Positions 1 through 6,672 of a stretch of 17,272 nt of DNA are shown in pieces. The notes beneath the pieces are model-generated. The model searched no databases. It had not been told where the DNA came from and worked only from the letters and a program-made list of their open reading frames with translations. Position numbers and translations under genes: made by a program. Within the stretch, counting starts at the first letter, position 1, and the number at the start of each line of letters is the position of its first letter. The DNA comes from Tannerellaceae bacterium (GTDB taxonomy: Bacteria; Bacteroidota; Bacteroidia; Bacteroidales; Tannerellaceae). The stretch spans positions 1-17,272 of the forward strand of contig JAIRYL010000214.1 in assembly GCA_031267775.1 (NCBI GenBank). The letters are read 5' to 3'.

Positions 1-210
1 AAAATACTTCTGAGAAAACGTTCTGTTATTGAAACCATTAACGACGAACTGAAAAATAGTTGCGAAACAGAACATTCCCGTCGTCGCAGTCCGGCAAATT
101 TCCTGATAAACCTGTTTGCCGGACTGGCTGCATACAGTTTTTTCGAGAAAAAACCTGCCATAAAGTTTGAACGTTCCCTGCCGACCGGACAATTGGAACT
201 GTTCTGTTAA
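1..210 (+). CDS. IS982-family transposase, C-terminal fragment (5' end outside window)
   Basis: Frame 1 is open from the first base to a TAA stop and encodes 69 residues. It contains the R-(3)-E-(6)-K arrangement of DDE transposases at fragment residues R7, E11 and K18 (within KRSVIETINDELK), so E11 is the likely catalytic glutamate. Next comes the EHSRRRSPANFLINLFAGL stretch and a short basic/aromatic tail, a pattern I recognise from IS982-family transposases, which are about 290-300 residues long. The rest of the gene lies left of the window. Whether the whole transposase is intact cannot be judged. The reading frame shows no defect here. Confidence 0.8.
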   Translation, partial: KILLRKRSVIETINDELKNSCETEHSRRRSPANFLINLFAGLAAYSFFEKKPAIKFERSLPTGQLELFC

Positions 211-344
211 TCAGCACATTATAAATCAATCGTACAAAACAGGTTTGACCTGGAGAAAATCCGGGCCTAACTTTTGTATCTATTCATTCAAGCAGCTTAT
301 AACCATATCATTACATTAATTAATTATGTCGAACTCAGGTTTTT
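211..344. mobile_element. 3' noncoding flank of the IS982-type element
   Basis: This AT-rich stretch between the transposase stop and the inverted-repeat element at 345 has no gene. The right terminal repeat of the IS should lie here or just past it. A candidate is the segment ending in gtcgaactcaggttttt (328-344), next to the following element. The IS left end is outside the window, so the terminal repeat cannot be verified. That this belongs to the IS is inferred from position. Confidence 0.4.
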
Positions 345-579
345 AGGGCAACCCTTAAGTTTGTGATCAATAAAAGATCTTTAAACAGGTTTTTAACCTG
401 ACATTCTATTCAGTATCCTCAGCTTGGCCGACAGAGGTCAGATTCGCATCATAGACTTAGAACCGTCTCGTTTGCCCTATGGTTTACCTCTGTCTGCCGG
501 TTAAATCTTTCCTTTCATACAACAAAAGTAAAAACTCTAACCCCGATCTTTTTTTGATCACAAACTTAAGGGTTGCCCT
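345..579. mobile_element. MITE-like element with 35-bp terminal inverted repeats
   Basis: The arms at 345-379 and 545-579 are inverted copies with one mismatch (T371). Each contains AGGGCAACCCTTAAG followed by TTTGTGATCA and ends in GATC. The 165-bp interior has no credible ORF but holds further inverted pairs: CAGGTT/AACCTG at 386-400 and ACAGAGGT/ACCTCTGT at 431-438 and 486-493. Long near-perfect ends around a short noncoding core fit a non-autonomous transposable element. I see no clear target-site duplication, so a decayed or IS-derived remnant is also possible. It lies 20 bp downstream of the nadD stop, so nadD transcripts would run into it. Confidence 0.6.
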
Positions 580-599
580 GTTGTAGCGCACACTGCGGA

Positions 600-1172
600 T
601 TAATATAGATCATTTTCCTCTATATAGTTACGGATATGCTCCGGTACGAAGAAGCGTATGTCTTTGCCTTCCCGGTACGACCGGCGTATAAAAGAGGAAG
701 ATATTTCTATAACAGGAGCCGCCGCCAGCCGGATGAAAGGATATTTATCCGGAATGATCGCTTCGTACCCCAGGCGCGGATATACTATTACAGGAAAATG
801 ATGGAGAATTGTTTCATAATCTTTCCATTGTTCGATTATCGACCAATTATCGGCTCCCATGATCAAATGAAAAAGACGCCCGGGATATTGCTGGGAGAGC
901 GCCGTTAATGTGTTTATCGTGTAAGACGGTTTAGGTAAGGAAAATTCAAAATCGCTCGCTTTGAATTTGGGATAATCGCCGATAGCTTTTTCCACCATCT
1001 GGTAGCGTATCCTGTCGTCTAATAGCGCGAGGTTCTTTTTGGAAGGATTTTGAGGCGTGACAAGAAACCATATTTCGTCCAGCGATTCGTACTCGCATAG
1101 CCAATTCGCCAGCGCCAGATGCCCGATGTGGACAGGATTGAAGGAGCCGGAGAAGATACCCGTTTTTTTCAT
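600..1172 (-). CDS. nadD: Nicotinate-nucleotide adenylyltransferase
   Basis: Transfers AMP from ATP to nicotinate mononucleotide to make deamido-NAD in NAD biosynthesis; cytoplasmic. The 190-residue protein has the nucleotidyltransferase motif GSFNPVHIGH at residues 9-18 and the C-terminal ISSSFIR motif (family ISSTxIR) followed by a VPEHIRNYI ending, at normal NadD length. Its ATG overlaps the gmk stop as ATGA (1169-1172), implying translational coupling. It is the last gene of the yicC-gmk-nadD run, an order I associate with Bacteroidales. A mobile element lies directly downstream but the coding region is intact. Confidence 0.93.
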   Translation of the reverse strand: MKKTGIFSGSFNPVHIGHLALANWLCEYESLDEIWFLVTPQNPSKKNLALLDDRIRYQMVEKAIGDYPKFKASDFEFSLPKPSYTINTLTALSQQYPGRLFHLIMGADNWSIIEQWKDYETILHHFPVIVYPRLGYEAIIPDKYPFIRLAAAPVIEISSSFIRRSYREGKDIRFFVPEHIRNYIEENDLY

Positions 1173-1735
1173 TGCGTCAGAAAATCTTTTACAACGCGAA
1201 GCGCTTCCTTTTGAGCCTGTAATAAATCATCATTTACGATAACTACGTCAAAACGACGAGCAAAACTCATTTCATATTCGGCTTTCGCAATCCGGCTTTC
1301 AATTACTTCGGGTGCATCCGTACCTCTTTTTGTTAACCGTTTACACAGTTCGTCAATAGAAGGGGGCTGGATGAATATGGAAAGCGCCCGGCTTCCATAA
1401 TATTCTTTTATGTTACATCCGCCTGCCACGTCTACATCAAAAAGAACGTTGTCTCCTCCTTCCAATATACGTTCTACTTCCTCTTTCAGCGTTCCGTAAA
1501 ACGTTTCGGCATAAACTTCTTCATATTCCAGAAAATCGCCCTTTTCGATGCGTTTGCGAAACTCGTCGGGCGAAAGAAAATAATACTCTACGCCATGCCG
1601 CTCTTCGCCGCGCGGAAGACGGCTGGTAGCTGAAATAGAAAAACGCAGGCGAAGATCTTGTTTTAATAAATAATTGATAATTGTAGATTTCCCGGAACCG
1701 GAAGGAGCAGAAAATAAAATTAACTTTCCAGACAT
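1169..1735 (-). CDS. gmk: Guanylate kinase
   Basis: Phosphorylates GMP to GDP with ATP in purine nucleotide supply; cytoplasmic. The 188-residue protein has the P-loop APSGSGKST at residues 10-18. The GMP-binding region follows, with SRLPRGEERHGVEYYF and the DFLEYEEVYAETFYGT segment, and LFDVDVAGG is the Walker-B-like segment. Length is typical for the family. It sits 15 bp downstream of yicC and overlaps nadD by 4 bp, so the three genes are very likely co-transcribed. Confidence 0.95.
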   Translation of the reverse strand: MSGKLILFSAPSGSGKSTIINYLLKQDLRLRFSISATSRLPRGEERHGVEYYFLSPDEFRKRIEKGDFLEYEEVYAETFYGTLKEEVERILEGGDNVLFDVDVAGGCNIKEYYGSRALSIFIQPPSIDELCKRLTKRGTDAPEVIESRIAKAEYEMSFARRFDVVIVNDDLLQAQKEALRVVKDFLTQ

Positions 1736-1750
1736 TTGACTGATCGATCC

Positions 1751-2623
1751 TTATAATACGTTTAGTACCTGTTCTTTAATTTGTTCAAGTTCGTCTTTCA
1801 TGCAAACGACGATCTGCTGCATTTCTGCATGATTGCTTTTTGAACCGAGCGTGTTTATCTCGCGTCCGATTTCCTGCGCGATAAAACCAAGTTTCTTTCC
1901 TTGCCCCTGTCCTTCTTTCATCGTATCGATGAAATAGTTTAAATGATTCGTCAAACGGCTTTTTTCTTCGTTTACATCCAATTTTTCGATGTGATAAATC
2001 ATTTCTTGTTCAAAACGGTTTTTATCATAATCAGTCGATGCAATTTTTTCTAAATTATCTAAAATGCGGGCTTTGATCTTTTCAAGTCGTTCTCCCTCAT
2101 ATTTTTCAACTTCCGTAAGGAGTTGGGATATATTATTTATTTTTGCAATGAATAATTTTTGCAACATAGCTCCCTCCTGGATACGGAAGTCTATCAATTG
2201 AGATATTGCTTTATCGATAATTTGCCATAACGCTTCCCATTCGCTTTCGTCTATTTCCACTACTTCAGACTTGAGCGCTTCGGGTAAACGCAACAAAACG
2301 GCAAACCAATCTGTTGGGACGGCTATATTCAGTTTGTCTGCAATCTGTTTGATTTGCATAAAATAATTTTCTACAATAAGAGCGTTTATTTGCGTAGCAG
2401 CATCCTTCCCTATGTTTTCAACTTGAATGAAACATTCAATTTTGCCATGTTCCAGCGATTTGAGTAAATGGCTGCGTATTTCCATCTCTTTTTCTTTATA
2501 AACAGACGGTACGCGCGTAGAGATATCGAGCTGTTTACTATTTAACGCTTTTATTTCTACGGTAACTTTTTTGGTTGGCAGTTTAACGGTTACTTTGCCA
2601 AAACCAGTCATGGATTGTATCAT
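1751..2623 (-). CDS. yicC: YicC/YloC-family endoribonuclease
   Basis: The 290-residue protein begins MIQSMTGFGK, the family signature, and continues with VEIKALNSKQLDISTRVP. It ends in the conserved C-terminal block with EEKSRLTNHLNYF, GKKLGFIAQEIGREINTLGSK and CMKDELEQIKEQVLNV. Members are cytoplasmic RNases or RNA-decay factors (E. coli YicC and relatives). The C-terminal block carries the conserved acidic and basic residues. It is the first gene of a leftward cluster with gmk and nadD; a TAnnTTTG box just upstream fits a promoter. Length and motifs look complete. Confidence 0.9.
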   Translation of the reverse strand: MIQSMTGFGKVTVKLPTKKVTVEIKALNSKQLDISTRVPSVYKEKEMEIRSHLLKSLEHGKIECFIQVENIGKDAATQINALIVENYFMQIKQIADKLNIAVPTDWFAVLLRLPEALKSEVVEIDESEWEALWQIIDKAISQLIDFRIQEGAMLQKLFIAKINNISQLLTEVEKYEGERLEKIKARILDNLEKIASTDYDKNRFEQEMIYHIEKLDVNEEKSRLTNHLNYFIDTMKEGQGQGKKLGFIAQEIGREINTLGSKSNHAEMQQIVVCMKDELEQIKEQVLNVL

Positions 2624-2639
2624 ATTTTCTAAATTTACG

Positions 2640-2647
2640 CAAAGGTA
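2640..2647 (-). promoter_or_regulatory. -7 box of the yicC-gmk-nadD promoter
   Basis: Read on the minus strand this is TACCTTTG, an exact match to the Bacteroidetes -7 consensus TAnnTTTG, 17 bp upstream of the yicC ATG. The -33 region at the expected distance is weak. The predicted leader would be only about 10 nt. Confidence 0.5.
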
Positions 2648-2666
2648 CTTTTTTATTTCAACTATG

Positions 2667-2696
2667 ATTGAAGTCTATTGTAAAAATGTACTTTTG
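2667..2696 (+). promoter_or_regulatory. tsaB promoter (-33 ATTG, -7 TACTTTTG)
   Basis: TACTTTTG at 2689-2696 matches TAnnTTTG, and ATTG at 2667-2670 sits 18 bp upstream as a partial -33 TTTG element. Transcription should start near 2702. This rules against a TTG start at 2668 and supports the ATG at 2719. Confidence 0.55.
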
Positions 2697-2718
2697 CAGT
2701 TTACAACAAGGTAATGAT

Positions 2719-3420
2719 ATGTCGTCTATCTTAAATATTGAAACATCAACTTCTGTTTGCTCCGTAGCGCTATCTGTCGATGGCAAAATCGGTTTTGAAA
2801 AAGTATCTTTTGAAGGCCCTTCTCATGCCGCGTTGTTAGGCGTTTTTGTTGAAGAAGCGTTAGCCCGGGCAAAAAAAGAAGGGATCATGCCGGACGCTGT
2901 GGCTGTAAGTAGCGGCCCTGGTTCGTATACCGGCTTGCGGATAGGCGTATCCATGGCTAAAGGATTATGTTTCGGATATAATATCCCCTTACTTGCCGTT
3001 CCAACATTAGCTATAATGGCATACGGCATAATCGAAGAAAACAAATGGCCCGCCGACATGCTTTACTGCCCGATGTTAGACGCCCGAAGAATGGAAGTTT
3101 ATGCGGCAATATATGACAATAAGCTGAATATAATTCGTTTTACTTCAGCCGACGCGGTGACAACCGATACATATTCCTCGTTTTTGGAAAAGAATAGCGT
3201 TTGTTTTTTTGGCAATGGAGCAATGAAATGTAAAAAGATCATAACCTCGCCAAATGCAATCTTTATCGATCATATTGATCCGCTTGCCGGCAATATGGCG
3301 GCGTTAGCTAATGAAAGGTTTGTAAATAAGATGTTTGAAGACGTAGCTTACTTTGAACCTTTCTATTTAAAAGAGTTTGTAGCAACTGTGCCGAAAAACA
3401 AAGTAGTGGGAAATATCTAA
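2719..3420 (+). CDS. tsaB: tRNA threonylcarbamoyladenosine biosynthesis protein TsaB
   Basis: TsaB partners with TsaD (and TsaE) in adding threonylcarbamoyl to A37 of ANN-decoding tRNAs; it is an ASKHA-fold protein without its own catalytic metal site. The 233-residue product starts MSSILNIETSTSVCSVAL. It contains the SSGPGSYTGLRIGVSMAKGL block typical of TsaB, followed by AVPTLAIMA and MLDARRMEVYAA. I chose the ATG at 2719: the longer frame from TTG 2668 adds 17 residues that overlap the predicted promoter. It is divergent from yicC. Confidence 0.93.
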   Translation: MSSILNIETSTSVCSVALSVDGKIGFEKVSFEGPSHAALLGVFVEEALARAKKEGIMPDAVAVSSGPGSYTGLRIGVSMAKGLCFGYNIPLLAVPTLAIMAYGIIEENKWPADMLYCPMLDARRMEVYAAIYDNKLNIIRFTSADAVTTDTYSSFLEKNSVCFFGNGAMKCKKIITSPNAIFIDHIDPLAGNMAALANERFVNKMFEDVAYFEPFYLKEFVATVPKNKVVGNI

Positions 3421-3468
3421 AAAAACGGCAGTCCCGAATCCCTTGCCTGCGGCCTGAACAGTTACTCG

Positions 3469-3491
3469 TTTTTTTTAAACAGTTTAAAAAA
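3469..3491 (+). terminator. AT-rich hairpin downstream of tsaB
   Basis: TTTTTTAAAC and GTTTAAAAAA flank a single A, giving an almost continuous inverted repeat 49 bp after the tsaB stop. It has no GC clamp, so its strength as a terminator is doubtful; it may simply be AT-rich spacer. Confidence 0.3.
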
Positions 3492-3529
3492 CAGTATCAA
3501 ATAATAACGCTATATATTTTAAATTTATA

Positions 3530-3537
3530 TAAATTTG
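3530..3537 (+). promoter_or_regulatory. -7 box upstream of the TRL-like lipoprotein
   Basis: TAAATTTG matches the Bacteroidetes -7 consensus TAnnTTTG. No good -33 TTTG is seen 18-20 bp upstream. The predicted leader of about 90 nt includes a small hairpin at 3592-3607 (TCTCCT, loop TGTC, AGGAGA) that would hold the only purine-rich AGGAGAGGGAG sequence before the gene. Confidence 0.4.
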
Positions 3538-3634
3538 CAATGCAATGCAAAGAGAAAAGGGTTTACCTTCTCAAACCAGATGAAGAACTAATCTCCTTGT
3601 CAGGAGAGGGAGACAGGGATTAATTTTATTGACA

Positions 3635-3943
3635 ATGAAAAAGATATTATTTTGCTTAGCGGCAGGAGCCTTTTTGTGTAGTTGTGGCGTAACGAAATCT
3701 CCGGTAATAGGACTTCTTTATACAGATGTAGTATCCGGCAAGGCTGTTACAAGTAATAAATTGGCTACAAAAGTTGGAATATCTACCGCAACAGCTTTTT
3801 TGGGATTGATCGCAACAGGCGACGCCAGTTATCAAACGGCTGCAAAGAATGCAGGTATTACAAAAATAAGTCATGTTGACGAACGCAGCTTTACTATTTT
3901 TGGTCTTTATTCCACATACGAAACAATCGTTTACGGAGAATAA
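3635..3943 (+). CDS. TRL-like family lipoprotein
   Basis: A 102-residue protein beginning MKKILFCLAAGAFLCSCG: a signal peptide with lipobox LCSC and lipidated Cys17. The mature part (GLLYTDVVSGKAVTSNKLATKVG, then TAFLGLIATGDASYQTAAKNAGITKI and a YETIVYGE ending) matches what I know as the TRL-like (tRNA-associated locus) family of small envelope lipoproteins. Their molecular function is unknown. The start is the ATG at 3635; the upstream TTG at 3629 would add only two residues ahead of a good signal peptide. It likely has its own promoter and a small terminator at 3987. Confidence 0.8.
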   Translation: MKKILFCLAAGAFLCSCGVTKSPVIGLLYTDVVSGKAVTSNKLATKVGISTATAFLGLIATGDASYQTAAKNAGITKISHVDERSFTIFGLYSTYETIVYGE

Positions 3944-3986
3944 AATGAATGGACCGGTAATTTATAAATCGGGGTTTTGTTATAAC

Positions 3987-4006
3987 AGGCAAAGCCTCGA
4001 TTTTTT
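3987..4006 (+). terminator. Short hairpin plus T-run after the TRL-like gene
   Basis: AGGC (3987-3990), loop AAA, GCCT (3994-3997), then CGA and six Ts (4001-4006). The stem is short but the U-tract is good, and the position 44 bp after the stop fits an intrinsic terminator. Confidence 0.5.
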
Positions 4007-4007
4007 C

Positions 4008-4062
4008 ATAAGGAGGCGTCTGGAAATAAATTTGTATAATTTATTTCCAGACGCCTCCTTAT
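4008..4062. repeat. Perfect 25-bp inverted repeat with 5-nt centre
   Basis: The arms at 4008-4032 and 4038-4062 are exact reverse complements around TGTAT (4033-4037). The left arm begins ATAAGGAGGCGTCTGG. No U-run follows on either strand, so this is not a standard terminator. A TAAATTTG box (4027-4034) lies across the apex, and AAATTTGTATA recurs at 4028-4038 and 4079-4089. It may be an operator, a cruciform-forming site or a small repeat element. Confidence 0.7.
4027..4034 (+). promoter_or_regulatory. Candidate -7 box for the 4096 gene, inside the palindrome
   Basis: TAAATTTG exactly matches TAnnTTTG and is 62 bp before the next ATG. A second near match, TATCTTTA, lies at about 4061-4068. 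No clear -33 TTTG is visible. Its position in the apex of the 25-bp palindrome suggests that folding or protein binding could affect this promoter. Confidence 0.35.
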
Positions 4063-4095
4063 CTTTACCAGATCGAACAAATTTGTATAGTTGAC

Positions 4096-4617
4096 ATGAA
4101 CAAATATGTGTTGCTTATTCTACTGACGACCGTCTCATTTGTTGGGAATACTCAAAAAATACATCGTCAATATTCCTTTTATCCTCAGGAAGGAGGCAAC
4201 GTTTATTTTATCCATCCGCAAAAAGTATTTGAAAGCGGCAATGATGAAGCTTTAAATAAGTTGGCGTACGATATTACTTACCTGGCAGGTAAAGATTCGG
4301 CGTCGTTTACATTTACATATTACACGCATAATGTATTCAAAATAGACTTTGTAAAGCTTTTAACAGACAAAAAGGATGTTTTGTTTGAAGGAAAAGCGAT
4401 TACATATTTTATTCAACCCGAGAAAAATTATTGGCGTCAACGCGCGTCAGTAACATTGCCTTATGAACTTTTGGCGAAACTGTTTCAGGAAGATAATTCG
4501 TTTATTATCTCGTTGACGGGAGAAAAGAGCGTTAACTATCAAATGAAACCAAAGGTTTGGAAAAAACAATCGCAACTGGTATTGAAAATTTTTGACGTCG
4601 TAAAGTATAATAGCTAA
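4096..4617 (+). CDS. Secreted protein of unknown function
   Basis: A 173-residue protein with an N-terminal signal peptide (MNKYVLLILLTTVSFVGNTQ, probable cleavage near residue 20). The mature part is rich in aromatic residues and alternating hydrophobic/polar stretches (FTFTYYTHNVFKIDFVKLL, ITYFIQPEKNYW), suggesting a beta-rich periplasmic or surface protein. I recognise no domain. It has no Cys lipobox and no membrane segment beyond the signal. It stands alone between the palindrome at 4008-4062 and a structured noncoding region. Confidence 0.65.
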   Translation: MNKYVLLILLTTVSFVGNTQKIHRQYSFYPQEGGNVYFIHPQKVFESGNDEALNKLAYDITYLAGKDSASFTFTYYTHNVFKIDFVKLLTDKKDVLFEGKAITYFIQPEKNYWRQRASVTLPYELLAKLFQEDNSFIISLTGEKSVNYQMKPKVWKKQSQLVLKIFDVVKYNS

Positions 4618-5016
4618 AATACCGGGTCGCCAGTAAAGCCTTGTGTTTAGCAAATTTCCATGTAAAATAAATACAGCCTCGCAGACCGCAGGTCTGAATA
4701 TAAATAACCCCCAATGAAGCGTAGCGATTGGGGGATAGCCGAATACCTCCTCTCCTCCCTCAACCCGGAGGCTTGAATACATGTCCTTATGGGGAAAAAG
4801 AGAAAATTATATAAGGCGATCGCTACGAATGGGGAGTAAGAATACGTAAATTACTCAAAAATAGGGATTGCATATATTGGGGAAAAACGGGAACTTTATA
4901 GCCGGACGCATGAATATTTTTTCTTTGCACACGCAAGCAACCTCATCGACTGCGTTGTAACGGCAACGTGATTGAATCGTTCAAAAATGATTGAGAAACA
5001 AATAAAATAGAACTAT
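4618..5016. other. 399-bp intergenic region with four successive hairpins
   Basis: No credible gene. Inverted pairs are CAGACC/GGTCTG (4682-4696), CCCCCAAT/ATTGGGGG (4708-4734), CCTCC/GGAGG (4754-4771) and GAGTAA/TTACTC (4834-4856). GAATAC occurs three times (4741, 4775, 4840). ATCGCTACG near 4818 recurs inverted inside the second hairpin. The segment from 4680 to about 4790 resembles dispersed intergenic repeats of Bacteroidales, which I infer from general familiarity and not from a search. The last 130 bp before the methyltransferase hold no clear promoter. Confidence 0.45.
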
Positions 5017-5595
5017 ATGATTTACAAAATTTTATTCGCCGTATTAGTTCTTGCCATGAACTTTATACGCCTGTATTATATGAAGCGATACCGGCTGCAT
5101 CATACGAAAGAACATGAAATCAAACCGCTGCGCGAAAAACGGCTTACGCAAATGATGACGCTGACAATGGCTGTTCCCGGCTTGTTGTGGCTGTTCACGC
5201 CATGGTTGGCTTTTGGACAGTTCCATTTACCAGGCGTCGTGCGGATAGCAGGCGTCGTTGTCGGCGCTTACAGTATGTGGTGGTTTTACCGCATACACAA
5301 AACGTTGGGCGACAATTGGAGTCCATTTCTCGAAACGCGCCGCGAACATACGCTCATCGTATCGGGCGCATACCGCCATACGCGCCACCCGATGTATTCC
5401 GATATGATGCTATGGACAATTTCGTTCGTATTGATTACCGCCAACTGGTTTTATGCCGCGACTCTTTCAATCGGTCTGGCAATCCTGCTGATTATCCGCA
5501 TCCCCGACGAAGAACGCCTGATGACCGCACGCTTTGGCGAACAGTACAGGGCGTATATGGCTAAAACGAAACGACTCATACCGTACATATATTAG
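5017..5595 (+). CDS. Isoprenylcysteine/phospholipid methyltransferase-family membrane protein
   Basis: A 192-residue integral membrane protein with hydrophobic stretches at about residues 3-22, 45-66, 72-90 and 130-161. The C-terminal catalytic signature of the ICMT/PEMT superfamily is present: SGAYRHTRHPMY (R123, H124, P125) for SAM binding, then DEERLM (E165, E166) and FGEQYRAYM. Such bacterial proteins methylate lipids or other membrane-soluble acceptors with SAM; the substrate here is unknown. The coding sequence is visibly richer in GC than its neighbours, with many CGC/GCG codons, which may indicate later acquisition. The start is the first ATG. Confidence 0.8.
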   Translation: MIYKILFAVLVLAMNFIRLYYMKRYRLHHTKEHEIKPLREKRLTQMMTLTMAVPGLLWLFTPWLAFGQFHLPGVVRIAGVVVGAYSMWWFYRIHKTLGDNWSPFLETRREHTLIVSGAYRHTRHPMYSDMMLWTISFVLITANWFYAATLSIGLAILLIIRIPDEERLMTARFGEQYRAYMAKTKRLIPYIY

Positions 5596-5607
5596 AACCA
5601 CTTTTGT

Positions 5608-5637
5608 TTTGTTTTTCGTTTTTGTTTTGTAAATTTG
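5608..5637 (+). promoter_or_regulatory. Promoter of the thioredoxin lipoprotein gene
   Basis: TTTG (5608-5611) and TAAATTTG (5630-5637) are spaced 18 bp apart, a good match to the Bacteroidetes -33/-7 promoter. The expected start near 5643 gives a leader of about 17 nt to the ATG at 5660. The region has several TTTTG repeats, so the exact -33 is ambiguous. Confidence 0.6.
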
Positions 5638-5659
5638 TCTATTGATAATTTTTTATCTT

Positions 5660-6634
5660 ATGAAACAACTTTGGGCGATTGCGTTAATAAGCTTCTTATT
5701 TGTCGGTTGTCGGCAAGAACAGAAAGGATATATAATAAATGGAGAAGTAGAGGGAGTATCGGAAGGAAAGGTATATTTAAAATATTTTAGAAATAAAATG
5801 TTTTTTGATATGGATTCGGCAGATATGAAAAATGGCAAATTTACGTTTGCAGGCAAAGTAGAAACGCCTCTATTATATGGTATTGCTACGGAAAATATGA
5901 ACTATCCGGCTCAATTCTTTCTTGAAAATACAAGAATGTCTGTCGTTTTAGATGAAGCGGGGGGTAACATTCAAATAAAAGGCTCTCCGGCTAACGAACT
6001 GTTTTTAGGGAATGCAGCCCGGATACAGGATAGCAGTTATAATATCGATAGTTTGGTAACGAAATATCCGGATTCTCCGGTTGCCGCTTTTTATTTATAT
6101 CGCTATTTTACGTATCAATTGTCGCTGGAAGAATTAAAAACAACTCGAAATAAGCTTTCAACTTCTTGTCCTTACGTAGCAGATTTAGATAAGATCATTC
6201 AGCAATTAGAAAATGTTCAGGCAGGTAAGGTTGCGCCGGAATTTTCCTTACCGGATACGGCGGGCGTATCTGTTTCGCTTTCTGAATTTCGCGGGAAATT
6301 TGTTCTTATAGACTTTTGGGCGGCTTGGTGTCCGCCATGCCGGAAAGAAAATCCAAATGTGGTTAAAGCATTTCATGAATATAAAGATAAAGGCTTTACA
6401 GTACTTGGTATCTCGTTAGATAGAGATAGAAACCAGTGGTTGAAAGCTATTCATGACGATCATCTTACCTGGACGCATTTGTCCGACCTGAAATATTGGG
6501 ATTCTGAAATACCCGCTTTATACGGCGTGCGCGGCATACCGGCAAATGTGTTACTTAATCCCGACGGCGTTATTATTGCAACTAATATTAGCGGTGAAGA
6601 TTTGCAAAATAAATTGAACGAAGCGATCGATTAA
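5660..6634 (+). CDS. TlpA/ResA-like thiol-disulfide oxidoreductase lipoprotein with N-terminal DUF4369
   Basis: A 324-residue envelope lipoprotein: signal peptide with lipobox FVGC (Cys17), then a DUF4369-type beta domain at about residues 23-115 (GYIINGEVEGVSEGKVYLKY). A helical linker precedes a TlpA/AhpC-type thioredoxin domain (190-324). The active site is WCPPC (Cys224/Cys227) and the cis-proline is in GIPAN (P294). Family members reduce or exchange disulfides in periplasmic proteins and are common in Bacteroidetes. The start is ATG 5660, because the longer frame begins at a TTG inside the predicted promoter region. Downstream is a terminator shared with the convergent gene. Confidence 0.88.
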   Translation: MKQLWAIALISFLFVGCRQEQKGYIINGEVEGVSEGKVYLKYFRNKMFFDMDSADMKNGKFTFAGKVETPLLYGIATENMNYPAQFFLENTRMSVVLDEAGGNIQIKGSPANELFLGNAARIQDSSYNIDSLVTKYPDSPVAAFYLYRYFTYQLSLEELKTTRNKLSTSCPYVADLDKIIQQLENVQAGKVAPEFSLPDTAGVSVSLSEFRGKFVLIDFWAAWCPPCRKENPNVVKAFHEYKDKGFTVLGISLDRDRNQWLKAIHDDHLTWTHLSDLKYWDSEIPALYGVRGIPANVLLNPDGVIIATNISGEDLQNKLNEAID

Positions 6635-6657
6635 GAGTATAGTGATTAAGAGTATAG
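6629..6657 (+). repeat. 15-bp tandem duplication across the stop codon
   Basis: GATTAAGAGTATAG occurs at 6629-6642 and again at 6644-6657, separated by one T. The first copy contains the TAA stop of the thioredoxin gene, so the second copy repeats the stop region. Confidence 0.75.
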
Positions 6658-6672
6658 CGTTCGCTATTTTTC
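6654..6672 (+). terminator. Intrinsic terminator after the thioredoxin lipoprotein gene
   Basis: ATAGC, loop GTTC, GCTAT (6654-6667), followed by TTTTC and TTTT. The hairpin overlaps the last codons of the convergent membrane gene. Confidence 0.55.

Noticed and set aside
335..590. Target-site duplication around the inverted-repeat element
   Set aside because: Flanks (ending ggttttt on the left, starting gttgtag on the right) share no convincing direct repeat, so none is claimed.
2668..2718. Longer tsaB starting at TTG 2668
   Set aside because: The extra 17 codons overlap the predicted promoter, and TsaB homology begins at the ATG at 2719.
4447..4782. 111-codon minus-strand ORF
   Set aside because: Half lies antisense to the secreted gene at 4096 and half in the hairpin-rich spacer. 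It is probably a translation of an intergenic repeat.
5187..5564. 125-codon plus-strand ORF inside the methyltransferase gene
   Set aside because: Alternative frame of a gene with clear ICMT-family motifs; Arg-rich product typical of frame-shifted GC-rich DNA.
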